Numbered from the stretch's first letter, positions 24,750 to 38,815 are shown. The stretch is DNA of 64,000 nt from Trogon surrucura (GCA_020746105.1 CM036619.1:55494635-55558634); one strand, 5' to 3'. The notes: generated from the sequence alone by a model not told the origin. Numbers and translations: made by a program.

Positions 24750-27700
24750 CCATCGCAGATTAAATTCAGACTTGACCCAAGAAAACACAAAATACATCCT
24801 AATCTGTATAGTCGGATTTCATAATGTCAGACCAGACAATAGCAGAAGGCACCCAAAGTAGCAGTTACTGACTGTACAAAACCAGGATCCATCCACTCTT
24901 CCTGACTGGATGCTAAAATTCTGTAGCAACTTAGGTTGAGCCTGTAGGTGATACAGGGTTATTTGCAGTCATACTTAATTTGTTTTTTACTGGATACTCT
25001 GTTTCTCAGTTTTACCACCTTCACAAATAAGTTGAAAGTATATCTGGCCAATGTCCTCTGCCTTTCCTCTATTTCATGTCACATAAGAACAAAGGCAGAT
25101 AAGATATATCATCATTGCAGAGAAACATTTAGACCAAAGTTGCTCCTCTGAAAAGCAGTAGAAAGAGGGACCCCCACCCATCAGCTGATAGATCTGGCAC
25201 CATCAAAATGCTGCATACAGCAACGCAAATTGGGGTGTTCTGAGGGGAAATTACTTCCTTTGCACTCTTAATCACTTGAAGAACAAAGCTCAAACGGACT
25301 CATGCTGATTTGAGTGTGTGTATGCATGTGCTTTGACTGTGGACACTAGACAAAATGTGCAAACCTCAGTTAATGACGGACACACACTAACAAATGTTGT
25401 TATGCTTGTGGATTGCTCTTGGGCGACTAAACTGTTTACTTCTATCTGGGGCAAGAAGAAGTTCATTAGCAGAGTGCCAAAAGGCAATGATCCAGATGCA
25501 TCCCATGTTCAGAGGAGCAGGCTGGCAGCTGCAATGTGGTATCTAAGGCAGAATCAGCTTTGTACATTGATGCATAGAGAACATTACAGGCTGGTCAGGT
25601 CAGATCCAGGCTTCCTACCAATGAGGGATCAGACTGATTTCATTTTCTGTGCTCAAGCAACGCAGTGATCAGCCACAGAAATATTCCTATTAGCATCAAA
25701 ATCCTATATTGATAGTCAATATTTACTCTTTTTTTCCCCCACTGCTTAATATGAAAGTGTGTGGGCATACAACCCCTCCTGGGACATCATTCACCAGTTT
25801 CTTTGCGCTTTTGTGGGTTCCTTGCACACAAATTTCTGCATGCTTGAGATAGCACCATGCCCTATGAAGTGCATCTTGAGGAGACAGGTCACCTTTCAAA
25901 TACAGAAAATAATTCATGGATGTACATCTCCATGGATGTATGTTTCTTCACCAAGCACCTACCTGCCAGAATGGAAGTGACATTGCTGATGGTTTCTCCT
26001 TCAGAGCATTTCCTCCACAAGCAGTCTGAGTTGTGACACAGTTGGCTCCAGTGATGCTCTGTACCTCGGATAGCCATTGCATTAATTTAACTGCTCATCT
26101 CCAGCTTTCAGTCTAGGGTTCATTTCCATCACTGTCAAGATGCTCCTCAAGTTCCATCAGTGTGAAGTTCAAGTGCCTAGCGGCCCCACTCTTACCCTGG
26201 GCTGGTCTCCAAATCTTCCAGGTGCTGAGATATTTTTAATGCTAGTACACAGAAAGTCTTTTCAAAATTTCTCTATCCAGATCAAGGGAGTTCTTCTCTT
26301 TCCTCTGTCATTTGTGCACCAATATATTACACTGCGTTCAATTAGAAGAGCATTTAAAATCAAGCTATACAGCAAAATACATCCAAAGCGAAGAAAGCTT
26401 ACCATGCAGAATAGAAGGTAACGTAAATCTAACAGAGGTATACTCAGCAAGTCTGAAAAATTAGTGCTTTATTGAAGGCCTTCATATCACAAGCCACTTC
26501 AGACTACTCTTCCCAGCAGGATCATTGATCATGGAATCATAGTACTCATATGCATGAAATCTAGCATGTGCTAAGGTACCTTGCCAGGCGGCGGGAAGAG
26601 TCTTCAGTGTAGTTGCTTAATATTCTGCATCAACACTGTTGAATTTTGGCCAAAACTTTTATAGCTAATGACTCAAGTGAATAATTGGTCATGCTGCAAC
26701 TTAAGACCCATCCTCCAAAATCTACTTTTTAAAGTCCAGACATATCCATGGAGAGGAAGCCTATGTAAAACAAAGGGATGTCAGAGAAACTGTAGAAAAA
26801 ACATTCTCCACATCATATTAAAATCAGAGCTTTATGTTTGCTCATATTTTCAGATCCATATTTTTCATTTTTTGTTTGTTTGCAGCTTATGTTTAATTCT
26901 ACAGTAAACAGAGTTTAATGTTCAGGTCCAACTTCCACACTTTGGACTGCATTCATCTATGCAGATTTGCAAACAGCAACAGTTGGACTCCTGAATACTG
27001 ATGTGCTGATACTGGAGGAGCTAGCTCCAGGTCTGCATTGCCAGTTCCTGTATTACATGAATGTCAACGGGTAAACAAATTAGCGAGAAGGGGTTTTGTT
27101 TTTCTGTGTGTTTGGTTGTTTTTCTTCAACTGCAACAATATTTGTTCAGAGGAGGAAAGATTATTTGCATGGATGGCAAAAGCCTATGAAATATCCTGCT
27201 TGCACTTAGGTGGACTAATCACGGCCTATTAAAGCCCAGCTGAACAGCAACCACAATACTCAGGGAGGGCCTTAGTCCTCAGACAGCTGTTGGCTTGGAG
27301 GTCACTGGGAAGGAAAGGGAGGAGCATCCTGTCTGCACACACTTCCCCAGAAGAAAAGCTTTGCTGGCAAAGCCAGGAAAGATGCTTTTCAGTGATAGCT
27401 CCAGTGTTTATTGTTTCATACAATATGGCCAGAGTTTTGGAAGGTAATACCTAGGTAGAAAGGTATTGTCTTACAGAAAAGGATAATGAAAAGATCTGAG
27501 CTGATAAATAGCTTTGCCTCTGTGTCGGAAAATGAAATCATTCCCAGAATATGCTGCCCAGTAACACCTTCCTGCATTCAATACTTGCAAGCAGATTGTG
27601 TTAAAGAGCTGGAGCAAATGGCCACTGGTCTCTTGGATTATCTCGTTTGGGAATAACAGGAGTGTTCACAATTCTATACATGTAGAGATGCAGCAAGCAA

Positions 27701-28312
27701 AGACTGTTGTTTGGAAGGTGTGTCTCAAAATAACAGGGTACTACATGTTTTCAGTGTAGGATTTTGCTCTTGGCCTCATTTCTATTGATGTTTGTCCACT
27801 CTTAGCCTAAATATTAAGAGACAGAAAAAACAAAAGAAGTGACACCCAAGACAGATATTTGTGACACTGGTTCATGAACAGTTTTGATATCATACAGCTC
27901 ATGGATAGACAAAAAAGCAAGGGAGACATGAGCATTGGATCTGAATTTCAACAGAGGGTTACTACTACACTTAAGGTGTGGATAATGAACAGGAGACAAG
28001 GAATATAATGATATTCTTACACTTACGCAAAGCACACAGCTATTAAAATGATACAAGTCGAGCCAAAGGATACCAAGATTCTTTAATCCACTTAGGGTTC
28101 ATGGTGGGGAAAAACGTGAAAGCTGATCCAGCAGTCCCAGGTTTCACTCTTACTCTACTCTTTTACTCTTAGAACTCAGGGCCTATCGGCCAGTCTGTCT
28201 CGTACTGCAGGACAGCTCTTCGCTTGCACTGCAACCAGCAATGCCATGTGGTGTACCACATGCCCCAAAGTATTATTACTGTCCTGCAACATGGGATTTT
28301 TGCTCAGTTAGC

Positions 28313-28332
28313 TTTTTTTTTTAAAAAAAAAA
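28313..28332. repeat. T10-A10 palindrome
   Basis: Ten T followed directly by ten A, a perfect 20-base palindrome. A similar but asymmetric junction occurs at 33899-33923. Confidence 0.85.
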
Positions 28333-31300
28333 CCCAACAATAAAAGCCCATAACACGATCCAAACAAATCTTTCAACCTCTTACTCTCAGATGGATGCAT
28401 TTTCCCTTCCTTTGAATGGTTCCTTGCACATGTAGTATCGTTCTCTGTGAGTCATCTCACCTAATCCCATGCCTGCTGGCATTTTGACCTCTTTCAGATG
28501 CAGCTTTCCTGCTGCCCTCACTATGCTTCCTGTCCGCTACACCAGCTTTGGTAGCACTGCCAACCAGCAGAAGCACATGGCTTGCCTAATTGCCTGGAGG
28601 AGCCTGGCATCCCTTCCCTGGTCTCACTAACAGGTCTGTAGTGCTGCTCCCATCACCTCCGTTTCTCTAGGAGGAATTTTCCAGATTGTTCATGTCCCAA
28701 AATGACCAAGTGCAAGCTGAATCACCTCCAGCCCTCCTATTGCAGCTGGCAGATGGACAGGTGCTCCCCAGCACCTCCAGCAGTGCACTCCCCTTGCGAT
28801 TATTTCATCCTCTCATGAGCCTACCTCATTAAACAGTAAGTGCAGAATAATGGGCCAACCTGCATGACCAAGGTTCTTAAAGAATTGCAAGGATTCCTCT
28901 GCTTTTTCTTTTGTTCCTCTGAAGAAGAACGTCTGAAGAAAAAACCATCCAGACAAACTCAGGAGTGCCATGTTTTATGGGACTTTTTTTTTGCCCTACT
29001 TTTATACTGGCCTTTCCCCTCCTCTCCCAGGAGAGGAATGAAGCAGTTCTGGCTCATCTGGGTATTGTCCTTTTGTCTCACTGACTGGGAATCTTTTGTA
29101 AAGTCACCTTCTTATAGAAATACTTTCTTTCTTACTGGCATCCACCCTAGTATATATTGTTGCTTCCTTGTAATGTTTAGATAAAGGGTATTTTAGCCCT
29201 GGGAAGACTTATTTATTGGAGCAGAAATACCAATAAGGCATCACCTTGGGTAATGGTCATAGCAATATAGGTCAGTGGGTGAAGCAAGAATACTCACGGA
29301 TAATTTAACTCCCTATATGGGCACACTTTGGCCAGGGAGTGAAAGAGTATTTTCAATAAGGAGAGCCCATTGACTCTGAGGTAGTCTTCTGCATGGATAA
29401 GCAGAAGATTGACACACCAGGGTCAAAGCACAATCTTTTGCTCCTTGAATTGGCATCATTTAAGAGAGACAGAATGCAAGGGGAAAGTACCACGCTGGAT
29501 TGTCTGACAGTAACTTATCTAAGAGCTCAGCTGGGAGAATATTTCAGGGTAAATACTTTTTTTTAGTGCATTTGCTTCTTTCTCCATTTGAAAATTGCCT
29601 GTAAACATGTTTTTCCAAGTCTGTTTATCATTCAGAATGATTTACAGTGAGTGAAACTCGAGTTTAGGCCCATTCACAGGCAGTTTATTGCAGGTTTTGA
29701 AAAAAGAAATTCAGTCTGATCCAATTCAACATGGAGGTCACATGACATGTCTTCTTTCCTCGATTGGATAACTCTTTGATTCAGTTTTTTGATGTGAATA
29801 TCAATTATTCATTTGAATTTTAACATTCTAGTACTACTTGATACTATTATAGTATATGCTGTTTCGGCAAGTATTTCTGTACAGACATACTTGTCAGAAA
29901 ATTTATGGCATGAAAATTAAAACCAAGGAAATGCAGAGTTCCTTTCAAAATGCAGATGAATATTCATAAAAGCATTACAGTGTTTGCCTCTCTCTGATGT
30001 TCAGTGTTGCTCATTCATCCAAAGTTGGAAGAATATAAGTTGAGACATGATACTTCAAGAGAGCAGTTAAATTAGGAACAAGGGAGATTAAATTATAAGA
30101 TATAAGATGATTGTAAAATTCCTGGACATTTTGGGGCCACAAAGTCTTTATCAAAGATGAGAGAAAATTCTACTGGGTGTAATGTAGGCACCATGTAGAA
30201 GACTAACTCAGAAGACAGGATGTTCAAATCCAAACTACTGCAAGAGTCCTGGTCTAAACAGTACCTTGCAAACAGGAGTATAGTTTATATATAGGAGCAT
30301 ATCGAAAGAATGGAAATTTTAGTGAGTTTAATTTTTCATTCAGCTTTGAGGGCACACTTCTAAGGTGACAAAATGGAAAAGTCTACATTGGAGTTTAATA
30401 CAACAATGGATAGGACAAATGTTTTATAGGAAACAAAAATCAGGGAGGAAATGATATGTCCAAAATTCTCAGTAGGCTGCTTTCACAAGAGGTGACTAAG
30501 CTGACCACTCAGGAGCATACCTCCAAGGGCAAAGCTACTTGCGAATGTATTGACTTTAATGCCTTGAAGTGTACGGGATTGATCTTGTTGCTGCTTTTTG
30601 TTTTAGTCTTCTTTGTTTTATTCTGCCCAGGATGAAATGTTTGGGGCAGTCTCCCAGATGTGGTTAAGTGTATCCCACAGAAAACTCAAGAGGAATTGGC
30701 CACATTTTGAGCCCCAGGTGGCAAAGGTGAAATACCTGTGTAATTATACACTTGGTTAAACCTATTTGAAACCAGCGTGTGGGGGGATGGCGAATAACAT
30801 TCCTCCCTTTAATACAGTTGCAAGAAAACAAGTGAGTGGCTCTGATTCCTCTTGCATATGAGGGAGTTGATATCACAGTAGCTTCACCTCCACACCCCAA
30901 AGACAGAGCACAGGCACTCAGGAGCAGAGCTGCCTCACCCCTTTCTTGCTCTGTTGGAAATTTTCTCCTCTGCAGAAGAGACTGCTACAAGGACAGAGAT
31001 GCTGAAAAAAGGGAGGAAACAAACAACGGACTAACAAAGAAGAAACAGTATAGAAGAACTGGTAGAATGGCTTCAGAGGAAAAGCCTGGAGAGCTTTTAG
31101 TTTGGGTGGTAGTTCAAAGAGATTCTTTGCTCACCGCTCCATAGCGCTTTTTTTGCAGTTGTTGTTTGATTCCTGCTGTAATCAGAGAAAGTAAATTAGA
31201 ATGCATAACACCTAGTTTCGGCATGAATTTCACTTCCTACCAGACAGCACTTTACTGTTTGGATCGGTATGCAAGTTAACTTCTTCAGAAACTGAAGGAA

Positions 31301-33898
31301 ATGTAACTACTGTCCTCCACAGAAGAGAGCCATAAGAAGCCATTAATCTCCTTTATGTAACCAGGCAGGTGATATGAAAATTTCCAGATGGTGTGTTTAA
31401 ACCTCATTCTACCCTGAATTTAGGATGAAGCTGCCCCAGGCCTCTGCTTCACTCAATGTTTCATCAGCTGATATTTTGAAAACTGTTTTTTCATCCCAAC
31501 GAGTTCAATTTGCAATAAACTAGTTGTTCTTCAGAAGACTGGACACATTAAAAATATAAGAAAGGTTCTTCTGAGATCCAAAGGTGTAGGCATTAATTTG
31601 AACCTATAGATTTAATCCCGTATCTCTTCTTTATCCATTCCCTAAAAGATTCAAGGGTGTGCATCTTAGCTTCTAGTCTCTACTTAAGTCTGACAGGTGC
31701 AGAGAAAGAGACCCATTCATCTTGTCCCTTCAAACAATAAACACTGGATGAAGTTCATACTGCAAGCGTTGGCAGTAGTGTCTCTCTCTCACCAGCAAAA
31801 GGAGATTAAAAGTGTCTCTTGGCACATCCCATCAGAGGACTTCTTTCATCCCTTGAATCAACAGAAGCTTTGGATCAAGAGAAAGAACTGAAGCAGGTGT
31901 CTCATACCTCATGCCAATCTATCTATATCTCCATCTTCAGAAAATTGTTCTTTAGCTCTCTCAAGGATACACAGCACCTGGGTAACCATTTGTTTCTGCT
32001 TTATCTTTACAATACAAACCAGAATAACAATAACTCTAGGATGCAGAGAACTCAAAATCACCCATGCCTTTATTATTATTGTCATATACATGATATATTG
32101 TATTAAAAAATCCACATGCTGTGTCATGTTATCAGATATGAAGCAGTACTCTTCTTCAAGGTTATGTTTAGTACCTCTTAAATGCAGCTTTTAATCAGAA
32201 ATTTCTGGCTGTCCAGACAGAAGTACCTCTTAGGTGTATATTCTCTTATCTTCACAAGAGGTCTTTCTTGAGCCACAGTCTCAGACTTTTAAAGAGAGGT
32301 TTAACCTTCTATCCCTTCCCCTAGTCATTCATTTGCACTTGTTACACTTTCAAGGCTATGTTGGCAGGGCTATTTAAGTGTTTCACACTGAACTATATAG
32401 AGCACAGCTAACTGCTCAAATTGTACATGGGGTTACGGCTACAGGACATGTTTTCCTAGGCTGACGTAAAGACAGAATTGTAGCTTGCTCCTGCCATGCT
32501 TTATTCTTATCTCGTAATAATAAACACTGCTCCAAACCCATACTGTGCTTCCACATTAACATTACCCGGTTGAAAGACAGGATACGGGACCTGTCCTGCT
32601 ACGGAGTGGGAACAGTTCTTCTGGTTGTTCTGGTTTTTTTTAAATTTTGTGGAGCAGAGCAGCAGTTTCCAGCCCTGCTCTCCCACCAGAGATGCCTTTG
32701 AAGCAGCAAAGAGCCAGATATTCTCCCAGATTTGTGCCCTCTCCTTTTTTTCTGTTTGCCTTTTGCTTATGTACTTTTCTTCCTGCTCCCTAACCTGCTG
32801 TAACCTACTTCCACACTTCTGCAATCACTTAAGAAAGAGTGATCTCGCTCCCACGCCTTCCCCCTGCCTACCTCACCAACCTGTTGCTGGAATCACAAAT
32901 CCTCAAGCACTAAAAGAGGAGAGGCTTCTTTTCTCAGCTAAATTAACACCAATCTGCTCTTGTTAGCTTGCCATTCTCCTGAGAGCAGCCATACAACCTC
33001 TTCATTTCATTTCCCCTTCTCTTGCTACTTAAGAAGTAGCACATCCTCACACCAGAGACACTTGTGTGAATCAATTTGCAGTGACCAGCTTTAATCTCTC
33101 CTGGGTTGTTCTAGCTTCTTTCATTTGGAGCTGTACAGTGAAAAAAATAGATGCCCTGCAATGGTAGTAAAGGAAACTTGACAAGGGACAGAGGTGAAGT
33201 GCTCGTGTTTTGCATACCATGCTTGCTCCTCAAGTCAGCTCCATAGTCCCAGCAGGAGCATCATCAGGCCTGTTAAGCACGCCTAAACTATTAGTCATTT
33301 TTTATGTTCCTTCCAGTTCTCTTCTCACACTTTGGGCATTTGGGCACTTGTGTAGAAAAGCAGTCTGATTTCTTCCCTCAGGATCAGTTTCATGCCAGTA
33401 ATCGTTGCAAAATTTGACACAAGAAAGGGGTGAAATCCTGGCTCAGCTAAAGTCAATAGCAAAGCTCCAGTGGGAACAAAAAGCCCAGTCTACACTGTCA
33501 GTTTTTGCACAAGAACCGGCCTTCTAATGCCTGCTTGTCCATGGGGCTTTCTGTCAAAAGAGATATTCCTTTCTCACGGAGGAGAAAGGGCTGGAAGGCA
33601 AGCAAAACAAGTCCAGTGTGGAGAGGATCTGAAATGTGATGTTAGAGCTTTTAAAGACGGTCTTTCTCTTTGAAAGGTATGTTATAAACTTAGCTGCCAA
33701 GCACAAAGTTCCCCAAGGTATCCTCATCACCCCTAGAATGACAAAACAAGCTGTAAGAAGCAATGCATTCATTTTCTCCCTCTGCCTTTTCTCCAATAAG
33801 TATTTCTTAGAGAGGAAATAACCTTAAACAAACTCAGAAACTCAGGCTGTTCTGAAGATCATGTCTGGAAGGGAGGAGCTATCTAACCTCCTAGGTGA
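28333..33898. other. Unique noncoding sequence
   Basis: About 5.6 kb without a recognised gene or interspersed repeat. Open frames reach 113-114 codons (28840-29184 and 32625-32966, plus strand) but do not resemble known proteins. Confidence 0.55.
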
Positions 33899-33923
33899 TT
33901 TTTTTTTTTTTTTAAAAAAAAAA
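33899..33923. repeat. T15-A10 homopolymer junction
   Basis: Fifteen T directly followed by ten A and then GGATCC. The central 20 bases are self-complementary. Confidence 0.85.
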
Positions 33924-34509
33924 GGATCCTTTTCTATTTTACTGTACCCTTCATGGATAAACCAGCTCCTGACCGACCTCACTGTCGAGCTGCTGCACCA
34001 GCAGCTCTCCAATTACTCACTAAATGTCTGCAAATCATTTGGTGTGTTAGAGATGATTTGCAGTAGGCTGCAGACTCTCGGTTAGTATATCTTGCTGGAG
34101 AAATTAAAGTCTTTGTTGCCATAGTTTTGCTGACTCTTTTCCATCATTGTGTTTTGTCATTTCACTACACCCCAAAGATGCAAGTAAAATACAAAATAAC
34201 ATCTTCTAAGATTTCAGTATCTTCCTGGCTCGGAAATATCCCAGAGGCAGGGAGGGAGGAACTTCAGTATAATCACAATAGCATTTTCCAGAGAGAAACT
34301 ATAGAGGTTTTAAAATTAAAAAAAATGGTCGATGCTGTTAGTAACAGCAATCACCTTTGGTTGCAGTTTTAAGCTGAAGGCACTGTTCTATGGCTGAACA
34401 ATCCTCTAAATTCCCAGATAAGTTAATTGGGAGCATGAGATTTTCATGTCCAAACCTCAGTCTCCAGTAGGAATAAATAGCACTGTCTGTTTCCTTGTTC
34501 TTTGTTTAG
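33924..34509. other. Unique noncoding sequence before weak exon candidate
   Basis: No gene is seen. The final 25 bases form a strong pyrimidine tract ending TTTAG, the acceptor for the weak exon candidate at 34510. Confidence 0.45.
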
Positions 34510-34758
34510 GCTATGCAATCATACACAAAAAGCTTACACACTCTGCACTTGCAGTAATTCAAAATTTTGGGGCTGCTGGTTTTGTTTGAAGGCATATATT
34601 CTCACTAACTATAATCAGAAATATACCTACTATCAAAGGCAGAATACTCCCCTCCCTGTCCAGCAGATTGGTTTACTGCAAGAAAACTACATACACAAGC
34701 AAATCTCCACGGCATGTCAGACTTCTAACAGAGCTATGAATTCTCTTAACAATCAGAG
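34510..34758 (+). CDS. Weak candidate coding exon, unknown gene
   Basis: A 249-bp segment begins after a strong acceptor-like site (TGTTTCCTTGTTCTTTGTTTAG) and ends at a weaker donor (CAGAG|GTAGGA). One frame is open throughout, about 82 codons, and meets a TAG stop immediately past the donor, as an exon might. It is phase-symmetric (phase 2 at both ends). The predicted peptide is rich in Tyr, Asn, Gln and Cys, has no recognisable motif and looks compositionally like chance AT-rich translation. It is kept only because splice-like signals coincide with the frame. Confidence 0.12.
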
Positions 34759-34803
34759 GTAGGACATTAATAACCACTACCATAACACAAATCCAAAAAC
34801 TGC

Positions 34804-34825
34804 ATAATAATAATAATAATAATAA
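34804..34825. repeat. (ATA)n microsatellite
   Basis: About seven uninterrupted ATA triplets followed by an A-rich run at 34831-34838. Confidence 0.9.
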
Positions 34826-37800
34826 CTTAAAAAAAAAGATATTTATAGAGACAATGCAGGAGATGCAGTTGTAAAAGAGACTCCCTTTGGATCATCAATT
34901 CATGAATTCTGTGATCCTGAATAACAGGCACGCTTCCAAAAGATAAAATAAAACACATCATCTATTTGAAATCACTAACTTTCCTCTCGTATTCCTTAAA
35001 GGTGAATTGCAGCAAACGTATAAATTTTAGTGTATGGTAATTTGTGTGTCTTTTACTACCATAGAAAGTGAATTTCACAGTATTTACAGAAAATCATTAT
35101 CTCCCCACGCTCTTAAAAAGTTAAATTAAAATTTGTCATGGCAGCAGCAAAGCTGCCACAGTCTAATACTGGTGATAGAGTGATACTCTCTGAAAGAACT
35201 CCATAAGAAGCTGTGCTGTGATTTGCCAATAACAGCATCTGTAATGATATCATATTTTGCTTATCAAAATTCAGTAGAGCTTCCAAAATAAAATAATGAA
35301 ATGTTTGTGTCTGAAAAGGACTCATGGACAGGGATCATGACCAGTAACAGAAAAGCATTAACTGATCTGAGAAGCCACATCAAAAAAAAATGGAAGCAAA
35401 ATACTCTGCTTTATTTGCAGTTCTCATTGGTTAATTCTTTCTTTAATTCTTTATAATAATTTCATCTGGGACTCTGAGAGCAGATGAAACCACTTGCTCA
35501 ATTACAGTGTTTCACACCTGCTCTACTCAGACTGAAGAGAAAAGCAGGTGAAAAATCAAGCTTCTGCCTATTCTAATCAAGGCATTTTTTTGGCAGAATG
35601 AGCGTTTTTTTGTTGTTCAAAAATACTCCTACAGCAAAACTCTGTCACCAAATAACATAACACATATGTAACTCAACATGGCGAAATCAAGCCCTTACTG
35701 TTAGAACTGTGTCGAACAGTTAAAGGTCATAATTATAAAGTATTTATAAGCTCTGGGTATGACTGATAAACGAAAACTATCAATCAAAGAAGGATGTAAT
35801 CAAATGCACGTGAAATGTGTCTGCAGTTGTGGGTATGCACAGGTGTATTTACTTGTTTCATCATAGGTGGACAGGCAAGTATCATGTGTTCCTGTCTGAC
35901 CATTTTAACCAACTGACTTTCAGTAGGTGTTGTGGTAGGAATGCTTGTTGTTAAGGTGAATATTGTTATAACTCCAGCCCGAGGCATGGTGAGGTATTTT
36001 TCGGTTTCTCTCTTCTTTCACGTGATGCCATACTGATTCAAGTAAATGGAATTTCACCATGGATTTCATGAAGTCCTTAATATCTCTTCAGGGACTGGCT
36101 GACTAGTGGTGTTCTATGATTTGCTTCTTTTGTTGTTATCAGATCTGCCTTCTGCAATCCACTTCTGTTTACGGGTTAAGTTCACCAGGTAATTGATTAT
36201 TACTTCATACAGGCTTACTGAAAAGCGCTGGATTCAGACATTATTGTATTTGCACAGCCTTCAGATCAGGGTTTAGGATTGTGGACCTCACACCTAACTG
36301 CAAATAATGTTAAGGAAAAGCCAAAAAAGTAATACTATTAAACAAAGGGGAACTTAAAAAACAGCAACATACGGAACATATGTAACTATTAAGTATCCAC
36401 CAAGAAATCCTTGGTCTATCTCCATAAATACTTAATCCAGAGATACCCCCATAAGAGAGCCCCTAAATAACCTCTTAATAACAACCGTAAACTAAAGAAC
36501 AGGTTTCATGGTCTCTAATCCATTAGAAGACTTCTTCAGTGTTTGCTTCTAAACCAGCAGGAGCAAAAAGACACAGTGCCAAAAATCTATGTGCAACTAT
36601 TTAGTCTCTTAGAATCTTAAATGCTAATGGCATCACAATTAACAAATCCTGGCATTCAGTCTCACATCCAGGCAGACAAAGCCTAATGTGAGCAAATTTA
36701 GACAGCTGAATTAAATGTTCATATCAAAAGCATAAGGATTCCCATCTACGATCTTCCACAAGAATGTGCAAAAGGCAACCTAAATCTGCCTACATTTTGT
36801 AGTTCACATTTTAAGGAGGTAGGCAAGGATTTGGCAGCTGACAGAGGAAATGAAAGATTATTTATCATTTGATGTTTTATAAACTATTCTGTAACAACCA
36901 GTAAAAATGTCAAACACATAAACCCCTTCATTTGGCATTTCCTTGCTGCACTCTTGTGAGGAATCCAGCTCAGTGTGGTCTTAAGCCTGACACCTTTAGA
37001 TCCACCAAGAATCAGTTTCCTCTATTATCACAAAAAAGGAGCTCAGCCAGCTAATGGTGGCAAAAAGCATTGTCATTTTTCAGACATCAGGCCACGAGGA
37101 GGAAGAGATCACAACAACCTCTCCCAGTTCCTAACTAGAACAGCAAAAGTATGAACCCCTGTGTGTAGGTCGTGCAGTTTATTTCTTCAGGGCTCCAGCA
37201 GCTGTTTCCTTTCTTTAGTTTATTTTAGGTTAACACTACAATTTTGTGAGCAAGTCCTCCAGTGCAAAGATAAAAGGATAGTACAGGTCCTTGTTTTTGA
37301 CACCAAAAGTGGTGAGAAACAGCAATAGGAGCTGCAGTCTCTGTAAGAAGTAGCAAATATATTACACTACAATAAGGTACCAGCTCTCCATTAATTGTGG
37401 GTGATGGTAGGGCCTATATGTAAGTGTATCGAATTTCACTAAAATGTGAAGTACGTACAGCTCTAAATAGATGTGTGTTCAGACAGGGGTTTTGTTTATT
37501 GTGTGAAGGTTATAAAGGTAGTACACAAAGGCATTTTTCAGATGGATTCAAAGTAATAAATTCATTTCACTGCTTGAAGATTTATTTCTGTATATGTATT
37601 TTAACTGTACCTCACCTTTTCTTTAAAAAGAAATAATCTGTTTATTTCAGGCAAAACTTGGAACTTCTCCAAGAAGGATAAAAGACAAAACAATTTTAAA
37701 AAAAAACACATTCTCTTCTAGCAATGACATAGTCTGAAAGTAGCTCTCTGTTGCTTTGCTTTAGGTAAAGGTGCCTGCTTCATCCTTTAAGTGATGCAAA

Positions 37801-38274
37801 CTGGCCTGTAGTCAGAATTCTACAAAGACACACACACACACACAGAGCATGAAGGCATTTTTGGAAGCAAAGATGGTTGCAGGATTTTCAGCCTGCCAAA
37901 TTAGGTGGGAAATTACATTTCTGCTATGGGTGCCAGCTTTGTCTCATTCCATTCCTGACAGAAAACCCCCAAAGTGACATGATTGATCTCCATGGCTTGT
38001 GAAAACGCAGGTACTTTGGACATGAGTCACCTGAATTGATGGCTCAAGCACTCCCAGCTGCTCGGCTGCTTAGTGTGCCATTAGGCAGCTTATTACCCCA
38101 GCAGGTCCACCTGGAGAGCCTGCCCACAGGCATTTCTGCAGACTGCTCCTGAGGTCTCCTGTCAAATGGAATGGGATAGGGATGCATCAGTCTTCCAGCC
38201 CCTCTGGAGATCCCTGCCTTAAAGCAGGCTGGACACAGCCAGTAATTCACATTGAAATGGAAATGGAAGGAAAG
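34826..38274. other. Unique noncoding sequence
   Basis: No gene is recognised. It contains a short CA dinucleotide run at 37828-37843. The segment directly abuts the first LTR. Confidence 0.55.
37828..37843. repeat. (CA)8 microsatellite
   Basis: Eight CA dinucleotides within AAAGACACAC...AGAGC. Short, but of a length that is often polymorphic. Confidence 0.85.
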
Positions 38275-38815
38275 TGTCCTGGTTTTGGCTAAGACAGAGT
38301 TAACTTTCCTCCCCATATATATGCCCTATGCTTTGGATTTAGTATGAGAATAATGTTGATAGAACACTGATGTTTTCAGTTGTTGTTAAGTAGTGTTTGT
38401 AATTAAGTCAAAGATTTTTCAGCTTCTCGTACCCTACCAGCGAGAAGGCTAGAGAGGTACAAGAAGCTGGGAGGGGACACAGTCTGGACAGCTGACCCAA
38501 ACTGGACAAAGGAGTATTGCATATCATATGATGTCATGCCCAGTATATAAACTGGGGGAGTTGGCTGAGAGGAGCGTATTGTGCATCACTTGTCCTTCTT
38601 GGGTATTATTTCAATCTTTTTTGTTACTTCCCTTTTCATTATGATCATTATTACTATCACTATATTTTGTTTTTATGTCAGTTATTGAACTGTTCTTACC
38701 TCAACCTATGAGTTTTACTTGTTTTAAATTTTCCTCCCCACCCTGCTGGGGCAGGGGGAGGAGTGAGAAAGTGGTTCAGTGGTGCTTAGTCATCAGCTGG
38801 AGTTAAACCATGGCA
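38275..38815 (+). mobile_element. Solo LTR of an avian endogenous retrovirus
   Basis: About 541 bp with LTR structure. It opens with TGTCCTGGTTTTGGCT and closes with GTTAAACCATGGCA, so it has TG...CA ends. A TATA box (TATATAA, 38544-38550) sits in the block CAGTATATAAACTGGGGGAG and marks the promoter. Downstream is an AT-rich segment with GTTATTGAACTG where the polyadenylation signal of the family would be. It is the same family as the LTR at 49420-49951, sharing about ten long blocks. Relative to that copy it lacks a roughly 40-base segment after GGAG and has extra AT-rich sequence. No internal retroviral genes flank it, so it is a solo LTR, as left by recombination between two LTRs of a provirus. 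No clear target-site duplication remains. Confidence 0.88.

Larger units (their letters stand above)
17334..28312. other. Unique noncoding sequence, about 11 kb
   Basis: No interspersed element or gene is recognised. It holds two two-copy tandem repeats (18383-18448, 24213-24268) and a 17-base T run (24733-24749). The longest frame is 126 codons on the minus strand at 22937-23317, with no family resemblance. Confidence 0.55.
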
